The notes under the pieces were generated by a model. That model had not been told where the DNA came from, ran no database searches, and saw nothing but the letters and a program-made list of their open reading frames with translations. From Flavobacterium pokkalii (GTDB lineage: Bacteria; Bacteroidota; Bacteroidia; Flavobacteriales; Flavobacteriaceae), in assembly GCF_014596575.1 (NCBI RefSeq), contig NZ_NASZ01000002.1, positions 216,156-280,155 on the forward strand: 64,000 nt of DNA. The letters run 5' to 3'. A program made the position numbers and the translations under genes. This document shows, in pieces, positions 27,088-36,210 of the stretch (the stretch's first letter is position 1; every line of letters begins with the position of its first letter).

Positions 27088-28110
27088 ATGAAAAAAGTAG
27101 TCACTTTTGGAGAAATTCTACTGCGTTTGTCTACAGACAGACATTTGAGGTTTGCTCAGGCCGAATCGTATAAAGCGACCTATGGAGGAGGAGAATTTAA
27201 TGTTGCTGTTTCGCTTGTAAATTACGGGATGAAGGCAGAATTTGTTACTAAAGTACCTAATAATGAATTAGGGAATTGTGCAATTCACGAAATGCGCAAA
27301 CTGGATGTAGATTGTCAAAATGTAATGAAAGGTGGGGATCGTTTAGGGATTTATTTCCTTGAAACAGGAACCAGTACCCGTGCCAGTAATGTAATTTACG
27401 ATAGAGCTAACAGTTCAATGTCGACTTTGAAAAAAGGAGAATTTGACTGGAAAGAAATTTTCAAAGGAGCAACCTGGTTTCACTGGAGCGGAATTACTCC
27501 GGCTCTTTCAGAAACTGCTGCCGAAGCTTGTATGGAAGCGATAAAAGTGGCACACGAATTAGGTTTGACTATTTCAACTGATTTGAATTACCGTTCAAAA
27601 TTGTGGAATTATGGGAAACAACCTAAAGATGTGATGCCGGAAATGTTAAAGTACAGTAATATTATCTTAGGAGACATAGATACTGCTAACTTTATGTTGG
27701 GTTTAGATAAAGTAGATCCTGATTATCAAGAAGTTAATATGTTGCCGGCTTTGTATAATGAAGTGTTTAAACTTTGTCCTGAATTAAAATACATGTCAAC
27801 TACTTTACGTTATTCTGTTAGTGCTTCTCATCAGCGTATTGGAGGAATTCTTTATGATGGTAAGGAAGTTTACAAAGCTGCAGTCCAAGAAGTAACTCCG
27901 GTCGTGGACAGAGTAGGTAGTGGAGATGCTTTCATGGGAGGTTTAATCTATGGTTTAAACGAAGAGCCATTGGATAAACAAAGAGCCTTAAACTTTGCTG
28001 TTGCCGCTTGTTGCTTAAAACACACCATCTACGGAGATTATAATTTAATTACTAAAAATGAAATTGAAAAATTACTTGATGGAGATTTCACAGGTAAGGT
28101 TTCTAGATAA
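27088..28110 (+). CDS. kdgK: 2-keto-3-deoxygluconate kinase (PfkB family)
   Basis: 340 residues. Ribokinase/PfkB fold with the substrate-binding N-terminal TYGGGEFNVAVSLVNYG and the catalytic DRVGSGDAFMGGLIYGL near the C-terminus (base Asp in GSGDAF). It phosphorylates KDG, the common product of the UxaA and KduD branches, to KDPG. The eda gene follows after 11 bases. Confidence 0.95.
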   Translation: MKKVVTFGEILLRLSTDRHLRFAQAESYKATYGGGEFNVAVSLVNYGMKAEFVTKVPNNELGNCAIHEMRKLDVDCQNVMKGGDRLGIYFLETGTSTRASNVIYDRANSSMSTLKKGEFDWKEIFKGATWFHWSGITPALSETAAEACMEAIKVAHELGLTISTDLNYRSKLWNYGKQPKDVMPEMLKYSNIILGDIDTANFMLGLDKVDPDYQEVNMLPALYNEVFKLCPELKYMSTTLRYSVSASHQRIGGILYDGKEVYKAAVQEVTPVVDRVGSGDAFMGGLIYGLNEEPLDKQRALNFAVAACCLKHTIYGDYNLITKNEIEKLLDGDFTGKVSR

Positions 28111-28121
28111 AAAAAGATAAA

Positions 28122-28793
28122 ATGGCTCAATTTACACGTATAGAAGTTGCATCTGCAATGAAAGAAACAGGGATGATTCCTTTGTTTTTTAGCAATGATT
28201 TGGAATTAAGTAAAAATGTTTTGAAAGCTTGTTATGATGGTGGTGCCCGTTTGATGGAGTTTACTGCCAGAGGAGATTTTGCTCACGAAGTTTTTGCTGA
28301 ATTGACAAAATACGCTATCAAAGAATTGCCTGGAATGATTATGGGAGTAGGATCAGTAACTGATGCCGCTGCTGCTTCATTATATATGCAATTAGGGGCT
28401 AACTTTATTGTGACTCCGGTATTCAGAGAAGATATTGCAATTGCATGTAACCGTAGAAAAGTGTTATGGTCTCCTGGTTGTGGTACGCTTTCTGAAATTG
28501 CCAGAGCGGAAGAATTAGGATGTGAGATAGTTAAATTGTTCCCTGGAGAAATCTACGGACCTCAATTTATCAAAGGAGTAAAAGGACCGTGTCCTTGGAC
28601 AAATATCATGCCTACAGGAGGGGTTTCTACAGAGAGAGAGAACTTAAAATCTTGGTTTGATGCTGGTGCTTACTGTGTTGGTATTGGTTCTCAGTTAATT
28701 TCTGCTGCCGTTTTGCAATCTAAAGATTATGCTGGTTTGACTCAAAAAGTAAAAGAAACAATCGCAATTATTGCTGATTTACGTAAAAAATAA
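28122..28793 (+). CDS. eda: KDPG aldolase (2-keto-3-deoxy-6-phosphogluconate aldolase)
   Basis: 223 residues, TIM barrel. Motifs include GARLMEFTARGD, MGVGSVTDAAAA, NFIVTPVF, a Schiff-base lysine region EIVKLFPGEIYGPQFIKGVKGP and PTGGVS. It splits KDPG into pyruvate and glyceraldehyde 3-phosphate, the last step of this pathway. It sits between kdgK and uxaB in one operon. The normal bacterial Eda is about 210 residues. Confidence 0.96.
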   Translation: MAQFTRIEVASAMKETGMIPLFFSNDLELSKNVLKACYDGGARLMEFTARGDFAHEVFAELTKYAIKELPGMIMGVGSVTDAAAASLYMQLGANFIVTPVFREDIAIACNRRKVLWSPGCGTLSEIARAEELGCEIVKLFPGEIYGPQFIKGVKGPCPWTNIMPTGGVSTERENLKSWFDAGAYCVGIGSQLISAAVLQSKDYAGLTQKVKETIAIIADLRKK

Positions 28794-28812
28794 AAAAAAT
28801 ACACAACCGATT

Positions 28813-30267
28813 ATGTCAGAAGTAATGGAAAAATTAAATAGAAAAAACAGAGGTTTAGAAAAATTAAACCCAATAAAAGTAGTTCAGTTTGGTGAAGGAA
28901 ACTTTTTGAGAGCTTTCGTTGATTACGCTTTTCAAAGATTGAACAATGAAGTAGATTTCAATGCCGGTATTGCTATGGTTCAGCCTTTGGCAGGTGGTAT
29001 GGTGAACATGATTAATGAGCAGGATGGTCTTTATACTCTGTTTATGAACGGAATCAAAAAAGGGGAGAAAATTCAAGACATTCAGTTAATTTCTAATGTT
29101 GTTAAAGGAATCAATCCTTATACTGATTTTGCTGATTATTTAGCTTTAGCAAAAGAAGAAGAATTACAATTTATTGTTTCCAATACTACTGAGGCTGGAA
29201 TTGAATTCGTTTCAACGGATACTCCGGATATGCAACCACCAGCTGCATTCCCAGCAAAGTTAACTCTTTTATTACACGAAAGATTCAAACATTTCAACGG
29301 AGATGCTTCTAAAGCAGTTACAATTATTCCTTGTGAATTAATTGATTATAATTCAGAAGCCTTGAAAAAATGTATCTTGCAATATTGTGATCTATGGAAT
29401 TTAGATCCTGCATTTAAAAAATGGGTTTCTGAAGATTGTACGTATCACAGTACTTTGGTGGACAGAATTGTTCCAGGATATCCAAGAGCTGAAATTGAAG
29501 AGTACAACAGCAAATTAGATTATCAAGATAATTTAATTGTTGCTGCTGAGCCATTCTTCCTTTGGGCTATCGAAGGTGGTGAGGATTTGAAAGCAAAATT
29601 ACCATTCCATAAAACGGATTTGAATGTTAAGATTGTTGACGATATTCGTCCTTTCAAAATGATTAAAGTTCGTATTTTGAATGGTGCGCATACCGCAATG
29701 GTTCCTGTTTCTCTTTTATTTGGTAACAAATTAGTTATGGAAACTGTGAATGGTGATTTTACTGGGCCATTTGTAGACAATGTAATCAGTGAAATTAGCG
29801 AAACGCTTCCGATGGATAAGAATGAAATCACTGCTTATGCTGAAGAAGTAATGGACCGTTTTAAAAATCCATTTATCAAGCATGCTTTAGCTGATATTGC
29901 TTTAAACTCAATCTCAAAATTCAAAGTTAGAGTATTGCCTAGTTTATTAGGATATTATGATGCAAATAAAAAATTGCCTGTTAGTTTGACTTTTTCATTA
30001 GCTTGTTTAATTCAATTCTACAAAGGAATTTGGAATAACGAAACTTTACCGGTAAAAGATACTCCTGAGTTAGTGGAAGCATTCAAAAAAGCTTGGGAAT
30101 TAGGTAACTTAGAATCAGTAGTAACTACAGTGTTAGCTAATACAGATTTCTGGGATCAGGATTTAAATAAAATCGATGGATTGTCACAAGCTTTAGTGCT
30201 TGCTTTAACTGAAATTGAAGCCAACGGTATTCAACAAGGCTATATCAATTTTTCTCAAAAAAACTAA
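28813..30267 (+). CDS. uxaB: Tagaturonate reductase (altronate oxidoreductase)
   Basis: 484 residues from ATG 28813; an earlier ATG at 28771 lies inside eda. It belongs to the mannitol dehydrogenase family: the N-terminal IKVVQFGEGNFLRAFVDYAFQ binds NAD, and the C-terminal domain shows KIVDDIRPFKMIKVRILNGAHTAMVPV with the catalytic Lys/Asn/His cluster. It reduces D-tagaturonate to D-altronate for UxaA, which is encoded 25 bases downstream. Confidence 0.97.
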   Translation: MSEVMEKLNRKNRGLEKLNPIKVVQFGEGNFLRAFVDYAFQRLNNEVDFNAGIAMVQPLAGGMVNMINEQDGLYTLFMNGIKKGEKIQDIQLISNVVKGINPYTDFADYLALAKEEELQFIVSNTTEAGIEFVSTDTPDMQPPAAFPAKLTLLLHERFKHFNGDASKAVTIIPCELIDYNSEALKKCILQYCDLWNLDPAFKKWVSEDCTYHSTLVDRIVPGYPRAEIEEYNSKLDYQDNLIVAAEPFFLWAIEGGEDLKAKLPFHKTDLNVKIVDDIRPFKMIKVRILNGAHTAMVPVSLLFGNKLVMETVNGDFTGPFVDNVISEISETLPMDKNEITAYAEEVMDRFKNPFIKHALADIALNSISKFKVRVLPSLLGYYDANKKLPVSLTFSLACLIQFYKGIWNNETLPVKDTPELVEAFKKAWELGNLESVVTTVLANTDFWDQDLNKIDGLSQALVLALTEIEANGIQQGYINFSQKN

Positions 30268-30292
30268 GAAATAAAAAAATTAAGTTAGTAAG

Positions 30293-31909
30293 ATGCAAAA
30301 GAAATTAATAAAAGTAGATCCTTCGGATAACGTAGCTGTTGCTTTAGTTGACCTAAAGGCAGGTGAAGTAATTCCATTTGAAGGACAGGATGTTTTAGTT
30401 GTTTCCGACACTAAAATGAAGCATAAAATTGCCATGAAAGATTTTGAAGTTGGTGACAAAATCTACATGTACGGTGTTATCGTGGGGAAAGCGAGTCAAA
30501 AAATCGCTAAAGGTGATGTAATCGCAACTACGAACGTAAAACACGAAAGTGCTAAAGTAACCGGAAAAACGGATTCTATTGGTTGGGAAGTTCCTAATGT
30601 TGACAAATGGAAAGACAAAACTTTCATGGGATACCAACGTGAAGACGGTCAGGTAGGAACTGAAAATGTTTGGTTGTTTTTCCCGTTAGTTTTTTGTGAA
30701 AACAGAAATATCGAAATCTTAAAAGATATTTTTGAAAAAGAATTAATGAAACCAAAAGAAAACGATTACCAATTGTTATTGCGTTCATTAGTGAAATCAG
30801 AAACAGGAGGTGCTGGAAACGAAGCGGCTTCCAACGATGCTGATTTATTCAATAATATTGAAGTTAAATTCATCACGCACCAGGGTGGTTGTGGAGGAAT
30901 TCGTCAAGATGCGCACAGTTTGGCTAAATTGTTAGCCGGATATGTAAACAATCCTAACGTTGCCGGAGCTACTGTATTGAGTTTAGGTTGTCAAAACTTA
31001 CAAATCTCAATCTTCAAAGAAGCTTTAGAAGCAATTAATCCAAATAACCAAAAACCGGTATTAATTTACGACCAACAATCAATTGGTACAATTGAAGCGA
31101 TGTTGAACTCTGTGGTTAAAGATTCATTTGAAGCCATTAAAAAAGCAAATCAAATTAAAAGAACTCCGGCTCCATTATCTAAATTAAGAATTGGATTGGA
31201 ATGTGGTGGTTCTGATGGATTCTCAGGAATTTCTGCTAACCCAACATTAGGAGTATTATCTGATAAATTAGTTGCTCTTGGAGGAACTACTATTCTTTCT
31301 GAATTCCCTGAATTATGTGGAGTTGAGCAAGAATTAGTAAACCGTTGTATTGATGATAAGGACGGACAACGTTTCTTAGAATTAATGAAATGGTACGAAA
31401 AAACAGTTGTTGATGCAGGATCAGGATTTGATATGAACCCTTCCCCGGGTAACATCAAAGACGGTTTGATTACCGATGCTATGAAATCAGCAGGTGCTTC
31501 TAAAAAAGGTGGAACTTCTCCTATCGTAGGTGTTTACGATTACGGTGAATACATCAACGAACCAGGTTTTACTTTATTATGTACTCCTGGAAATGACGTT
31601 GAATGTACTACTGCCATGGTAGGTTCAGGTGCTAATATGGTATTGTTTACAACAGGTTTAGGAACTCCAACAGGAAATCCAATTGCGCCGGTTGTAAAAG
31701 TATCTTCTAACACGCAATTAGCTCAAAAAATGTCTGATATTATCGATTTCAACACAGGTGAAATCATCACAGGTGATAAAACGATTGAGCAAACAGCTGA
31801 CGAAATGTTAGAGTTTATTATTAAAGTAGCGAGTGGTGAAGTAAAAACCAAAGCTGCTATTTTGAATCAAAATGACTTTATTCCTTGGAAACGAGGAGTA
31901 TCTTTATAA
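30293..31909 (+). CDS. uxaA: Altronate dehydratase
   Basis: 538 residues; a fused N-terminal SAF domain (about 1-95) and the large GD_AH dehydratase domain. GYQREDGQVGTENVWLFFPLVFC, THQGGCGGIRQDAH, GLECGGSDGFSGISANPTLG and TTGLGTPTGNPIAPV are family signatures with iron-site cysteines. It dehydrates D-altronate to 2-keto-3-deoxygluconate. It is the last gene of the operon, with a strong terminator 32 bases after the stop. Confidence 0.97.
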   Translation: MQKKLIKVDPSDNVAVALVDLKAGEVIPFEGQDVLVVSDTKMKHKIAMKDFEVGDKIYMYGVIVGKASQKIAKGDVIATTNVKHESAKVTGKTDSIGWEVPNVDKWKDKTFMGYQREDGQVGTENVWLFFPLVFCENRNIEILKDIFEKELMKPKENDYQLLLRSLVKSETGGAGNEAASNDADLFNNIEVKFITHQGGCGGIRQDAHSLAKLLAGYVNNPNVAGATVLSLGCQNLQISIFKEALEAINPNNQKPVLIYDQQSIGTIEAMLNSVVKDSFEAIKKANQIKRTPAPLSKLRIGLECGGSDGFSGISANPTLGVLSDKLVALGGTTILSEFPELCGVEQELVNRCIDDKDGQRFLELMKWYEKTVVDAGSGFDMNPSPGNIKDGLITDAMKSAGASKKGGTSPIVGVYDYGEYINEPGFTLLCTPGNDVECTTAMVGSGANMVLFTTGLGTPTGNPIAPVVKVSSNTQLAQKMSDIIDFNTGEIITGDKTIEQTADEMLEFIIKVASGEVKTKAAILNQNDFIPWKRGVSL

Positions 31910-31940
31910 AGATTGTTTTTAGATTTTGTTTTTAGTTGAA

Positions 31941-31977
31941 AAGGGAGGTTGTTTTTTTAAAACGCCTCCCTTTTTTT
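31941..31977 (+). terminator. Rho-independent terminator of kdu-uxa operon
   Basis: Stem AAGGGAGG and GTTTT pair with AAAAC and CCTCCC around a short T loop, followed by seven T residues (31971-31977). Confidence 0.93.
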
Positions 31978-32003
31978 ATGTTGTTATTTGAAGTAAAAAA
32001 GAC

Positions 32004-32076
32004 ACTGCAGATTGCTTCGCCTATTCGCTATCGCTCGGGTCACAGATTTTTGTTTTTATAATCTGCGATCTGCGGT
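32004..32076 (+). repeat. REP-like intergenic palindromic element
   Basis: Outer arms ACTGCAGAT (32004-32012) and ATCTGCGGT (32068-32076) pair with one wobble. An inner CAGATT/AATCTG hairpin lies at 32043-32065. The loop contains TTCGCTATCGCTCGGGTC, whose complement (GACCCGAGC..., GAGCGATAGCGAA) recurs in fragments at 60466-60550. It lies between two convergent genes, directly after a terminator, as for many bacterial REP elements. A comparable element is at 59139-59245. Confidence 0.65.
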
Positions 32077-32097
32077 AATTTTTTGATTAGTCGAATA

Positions 32098-33123
32098 TTA
32101 AGCTATTCTGGTAGAAGATTGTCTGATCAATAACTTAGGCATTAAAACCACCTGACTTTCTGTTTTCTTTTTGTCACGGTTATTTATTTTATCTAAAAAG
32201 ACCTGAGCGGCTACTTTTCCCATTTCTAAAGGCGATTGGTCAACAGTAGAGATAGATAATTCCATAAATTTGGTAAAAGGTTCGTTTCCAAAACCAAAAA
32301 CACAAAAATCTTCCGGAATTTTAATCCCATGCTCTTTTAGTTTTTGGATAGCTCCCAAGGCCGCAAAATCACTCGTAGAAAAAATGGCATTCGGAGGTGT
32401 GGCAAGAGCAAGTAGTTTCTCGGCAGCTTCCTGACCTTCCTGAACGTTACTTTTGATATTGATAATGTAATCGGGATTAATGGCTATATTATTGTCCAGT
32501 AAAGCCTGTTCGTATCCGCGGTAACGCTCTTCGTATATTTCTAACGAACGGTCTCCTGAAAAATAAGCAATTTTATCACAACCTTGCGCAATTAGGTGCT
32601 CAGTAGTTTGGTATGAAGCCTGATAATCATCGATGGTAACCGAGCTGACGTTATTGATTTCTTTTTTTCGGTCAAAAAAGATTAAAGGTATTTTTTTTTG
32701 AATAACACGTTCAATATAATGATTGTTTTCTTCGCTTAGATTAGAAATCGACATCAAAATACCGTCAACCTGAGCGTTTAAAAGTGTATTAATATTTTCA
32801 ATTTCGCGGTTTTCTTCTTCATGAGTTTGACAAATAATAACCTGATAACCCTCAGGATGTAATCCTTCTTCGATGCCTCGAATTACTGAAGCGAAAAAAT
32901 TGGTGTTGATACGAGGTACAATAACGCCTACATTATTGCTTCTTCCGCTTCTTAATGCTAATGCTAATCGGTTTTGCTTGTAGTTCATTCGGTTAGCAGT
33001 TTCAAGAACGAGTTTTCGGGTGCTCTGGCTAATTTTTGGGTTGTTGTTTAAAGCTCTTGAAACAGTTGCAGCCGTAATGTTTAGCTCTTTAGCAATGTCA
33101 TAAATGGTTGTTTTTTCACTCAT
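32098..33123 (-). CDS. LacI-family transcriptional regulator of uronate/pectin genes
   Basis: 341 residues. N-terminal helix-turn-helix TTIYDIAKELNITAATVSRALNNNPKIS with hinge NRLALALRSGRSNNVGVIVP, then the periplasmic-binding-protein effector domain to residue 341. It is convergent with uxaA and divergent from the pectinase operon. The repeated palindrome T-G-Y-A-A-T-C-G-A-T-T-R-C-A with a central CG is the classic LacI-family operator shape, and it occurs at the transporter, kduI and pectinase promoters, so this protein is the obvious candidate repressor. The effector is probably KDG or a uronate, by analogy with KdgR/ExuR roles; this is inference. Confidence 0.95.
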   Translation of the reverse strand: MSEKTTIYDIAKELNITAATVSRALNNNPKISQSTRKLVLETANRMNYKQNRLALALRSGRSNNVGVIVPRINTNFFASVIRGIEEGLHPEGYQVIICQTHEEENREIENINTLLNAQVDGILMSISNLSEENNHYIERVIQKKIPLIFFDRKKEINNVSSVTIDDYQASYQTTEHLIAQGCDKIAYFSGDRSLEIYEERYRGYEQALLDNNIAINPDYIINIKSNVQEGQEAAEKLLALATPPNAIFSTSDFAALGAIQKLKEHGIKIPEDFCVFGFGNEPFTKFMELSISTVDQSPLEMGKVAAQVFLDKINNRDKKKTESQVVLMPKLLIRQSSTRIA

Positions 33124-33457
33124 TATAAATATTCTATCAGGGTAAAAATACTATATTTTTTCAATTATTTATAGGTTTCCTTTTGATATTGATGTGATTT
33201 TGAAATAAAATCTGCTTTTTTGATAAATTTTTTGTTTTAAGAATGTGTTTCTTAGAATAGTTTGCTAATTAATGGTTAATTTTTTTAATAAATGAAATAA
33301 ATATTCTTTTTTTTGTGTAAATCTAATTTTTTTGAGGAAATTTATAGCTTAATAAAAAAAATAATTGATAGATTTGTGTAATCGATTGCATTCTTTTGTT
33401 GGAATAAGGAATTTCAATCGTATCGATTCTTAATTTAACCTCTTTAAATTTTTGTCT
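33124..33457. other. Divergent intergenic region, LacI regulator / pectinase operon
   Basis: 334 bases, very AT-rich, no gene. It contains the pectinase-operon -7 element and operator (33369-33390), leaving an untranslated leader of about 70 bases. A promoter for the regulator must lie in the left part, but I see no convincing TANNTTTG there on the minus strand. Confidence 0.7.
33369..33390 (+). promoter_or_regulatory. Pectinase operon -7 element and LacI-type operator
   Basis: TAGATTTG (33369-33376) matches the -7 consensus TANNTTTG, and TGTAATCGATTGCA (33377-33390) follows without a gap, the same layout as at the transporter promoter. No clear -33 TTG is present at the usual distance. Confidence 0.82.
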
Positions 33458-34894
33458 ATGAAAAATAAACTGTTTCGGTTGTTTTCGGGTATTTCTGCGA
33501 TAGCGGTTTCAGTAATGTTCTATAATTGTGCTGCGCAAAAAAAAACCGATGTGTTGTCAAATCCCTGGAAGCTGAAAAAACAGATTGAAGCCACGGTTGT
33601 TGCTCCGGTTTTTATCAATAAGAATTATAGTATTGTTGATTTTGGTGCGAAAAGTGGCGGAGTCGTAAATAATTCAGAAGCTTTTAAAAAAGCTATCGAA
33701 GCCTGTACGAAAAATGGAGGAGGAAAAGTTGTTGTGCCGACCGGAAAATTTTTAACCGGACCGATTCATTTGGATAACAATGTGGATTTGCATTTGGAAG
33801 ATGGAGCAGAAATTTTATTTAGTACCAAATCTTCTGATTATCCTTTGGTGAAAACTACTTTTGAAGGAACAGAATGCATGAATCATTCGCCGTTAATTTA
33901 TGCTTATAACAAAAAAAATATTGCCGTTACCGGAAAAGGAATCCTGAACGGTCAGGCAGATAATGAAAATTGGTGGTATTGGTGTGGTGCTAAAAGATAC
34001 GGTTGGTCAGAAGGAAAAGGAAATCAGAATGACCCGCAAAATCGTGTTCGTTTAGTAGAATCGGGCGAGAAAAATGTACCGGTTGAACAACGAATTTATG
34101 GTGAAGGTTCGTATTTAAGACCAAGTTTTGTCGAGTTTTTTGAATGTACGGATGCTTTGATTAAAGATGTGAAAATTATCAATGCCCCTTTTTGGGTGAT
34201 TCATCCGATGAAATCGGTCAATGTAACAGTTGATGGAGTTACGGTGGAAAGTCACGGACCAAACAATGACGGCTGTGATCCGGAATATTCTAAAAATGTA
34301 ATCATTAAGAATTGTATTTTTAATACGGGAGATGATTGTATAGCTATTAAAGCGGGTAAAGATGGTGACGGAAGGCGTGTGGCGATGAAAAGTGAAAATA
34401 TTATTGTGAGAGATTGCAAAATGCTTGACGGACACGGTGGTGTGGTAATGGGAAGCGAAATGACGGGTGGAATTAAAAATGTTTTCGTAGAAAACTGCGA
34501 AATGGATAGTCCTAATTTAGACAGAGCGATTCGTATTAAATCTAATTCCAGAAGAGGCGGAATTGTTGAAAATGTTTTTGTTCGAAATATCAATGTAGGT
34601 CAGGTGGGAGAATGCGTGCTGCGTATTAATATGTTTTATAATGTTTATGGAAATCAAACCGGAAATTTTATTCCTCAGGTGAAAAATGTGACTTTAGAGA
34701 ATGTAAAAGTTAAAGATGGCGGTAAATATGGAATTTTAGCCAAAGGTTACAAGGAATTGCCTATTGAAAATGTAACTTTCAAAAATGTAACCATTGACAA
34801 GGTGAAAGAACCTTTTTCTGTTGAAAATGTAAGCAATCTTCAATTGATAAATACCTTTATCAATGGCAAGAAAGTTGATAGTCCTAAGTTGTAA
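33458..34894 (+). CDS. GH28 polygalacturonase / exo-galacturonidase
   Basis: 478 residues from ATG 33458. All canonical GH28 motifs are present: NNDGCDPEYSKNVIIKNC, GDDCIAIKAG (two catalytic Asp), MLDGHGGVVMGSEM (the GHG histidine) and RAIRIKSNSRRGG (RIK). The N-terminus is a hydrophobic export signal ending near Cys24, perhaps a lipoprotein. The family hydrolyses alpha-1,4-galacturonan; the extra inserts (residues about 165-215) are typical of exo-acting Bacteroidota enzymes. It is the first gene of the LacI-controlled pectin operon. Confidence 0.96.
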   Translation: MKNKLFRLFSGISAIAVSVMFYNCAAQKKTDVLSNPWKLKKQIEATVVAPVFINKNYSIVDFGAKSGGVVNNSEAFKKAIEACTKNGGGKVVVPTGKFLTGPIHLDNNVDLHLEDGAEILFSTKSSDYPLVKTTFEGTECMNHSPLIYAYNKKNIAVTGKGILNGQADNENWWYWCGAKRYGWSEGKGNQNDPQNRVRLVESGEKNVPVEQRIYGEGSYLRPSFVEFFECTDALIKDVKIINAPFWVIHPMKSVNVTVDGVTVESHGPNNDGCDPEYSKNVIIKNCIFNTGDDCIAIKAGKDGDGRRVAMKSENIIVRDCKMLDGHGGVVMGSEMTGGIKNVFVENCEMDSPNLDRAIRIKSNSRRGGIVENVFVRNINVGQVGECVLRINMFYNVYGNQTGNFIPQVKNVTLENVKVKDGGKYGILAKGYKELPIENVTFKNVTIDKVKEPFSVENVSNLQLINTFINGKKVDSPKL

Positions 34895-34961
34895 AAAAAC
34901 GAAGGATTAATTTCGAATTAAATTTTAAAATTAAAAAAAAAACAATAACGTAAAAAATAAC

Positions 34962-36179
34962 ATGATGAAAGCAAACCGATTTATTCTCACTTTTATTTTA
35001 ATTGGAGCATTGGGTTTTACAAGTTGTAAATCACAATCAGCATCATCTTCGGCTAAGAATGAATTAACCTCTTCAAAGTTGAAATGGTCTGAAAAAATGG
35101 CTTTAACACTGATGATGCGTCATCCTAATGCCTATGAAATTGATGATCGGACCACCCCAAAATGGGATTATGTGCATGGTTTAGTAGCAAGTTCTATTGA
35201 AGAATTGTATAAAAAAACCAAAGATGAAAAGTATTATAACTACGTTAAAGGATATGCTGATGCTTTGATTGACGAAAATGGTAAAATTGCTACTTATGAA
35301 ATGGATAAGTACAATATTGATATGGTAGTAGCGGCTAATATTTTGTTTGACATTTATGATCGAACAAAAGAGAATAAGTATTTAATCGCCATGCAAACCA
35401 TCAGAAAACAATTAGATGATCAGCCAAGAACAGCAAGCGGAGGATTTTGGCATAAAAAGATTTATCCTAACCAAATGTGGTTAGACGGTTTATACATGGG
35501 GCAGCCTTTTTATGCTCAATTTACCACTACGTTTGAAAATGGAAAGAATCTTGATGATGTTGCAAAACAATTTGAATTATTAGAGAAAAATGATAAAGAT
35601 CCTAAAACAGGATTATTGTATCATGCTTGGGATGAAAGCAGAAAAATGCCATGGGCTGATAAAGTAACTGGAAAATCACCTAATTTCTGGTCTCGTGCTT
35701 TAGGCTGGTATGCTATGGCATTAGTTGATGTTTTGGATAATTTCCCAAAAGAACACCCAAAACAAAAAGAATTAGTAGGTTATTTGAACGAATTAGCGGT
35801 AGCCTTGGAAAAAGTACAGGACAAAAAAACAGGGCTTTGGTATCAGGTAACCGATATGGGAGGCAGAGAAGGGAATTACTTAGAAGCTTCCGGATCTTCA
35901 ATGTTTGCTTATGCTTTGGCAAAAGGAGTAAACAAAGGGTATTTGCCTGCTAAATTTAAAAAAGTGGCTAATCATGCTTTTGACGGATTAACCACTAAAT
36001 TAATCAAAGTGGATGCTGACGGCGGAATTACCTTGACACAATGTTGTCAGGTGGCTGGTTTAGGTGGAAATCCATACAGAGACGGTTCTTATGAATATTA
36101 TGTAAATGAAAAAAAGAAAGATAATGATCCTAAAGCGACTGGACCATTTATCTTAGCGGCAATTGAATTGAACCGTTAA
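34962..36179 (+). CDS. GH105 unsaturated rhamnogalacturonyl hydrolase (YteR-like)
   Basis: 405 residues with a lipoprotein signal (LGFTSCKS, Cys22). An (alpha/alpha)6 barrel with the catalytic aspartate in NQMWLDGLYMGQPF (Asp175), DYVHGLVASSI and LGWYAMALVDVLD. GH105 hydrates the C4-C5 double bond of unsaturated galacturonosyl ends made by pectin or rhamnogalacturonan lyases, releasing 5-keto-4-deoxyuronate, the KduI substrate. ATG 34965 is an equally possible start. Confidence 0.96.
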   Translation: MMKANRFILTFILIGALGFTSCKSQSASSSAKNELTSSKLKWSEKMALTLMMRHPNAYEIDDRTTPKWDYVHGLVASSIEELYKKTKDEKYYNYVKGYADALIDENGKIATYEMDKYNIDMVVAANILFDIYDRTKENKYLIAMQTIRKQLDDQPRTASGGFWHKKIYPNQMWLDGLYMGQPFYAQFTTTFENGKNLDDVAKQFELLEKNDKDPKTGLLYHAWDESRKMPWADKVTGKSPNFWSRALGWYAMALVDVLDNFPKEHPKQKELVGYLNELAVALEKVQDKKTGLWYQVTDMGGREGNYLEASGSSMFAYALAKGVNKGYLPAKFKKVANHAFDGLTTKLIKVDADGGITLTQCCQVAGLGGNPYRDGSYEYYVNEKKKDNDPKATGPFILAAIELNR

Positions 36180-36210
36180 TTTTTTGTTTCTAAATTAATC
36201 AATAATAAGA

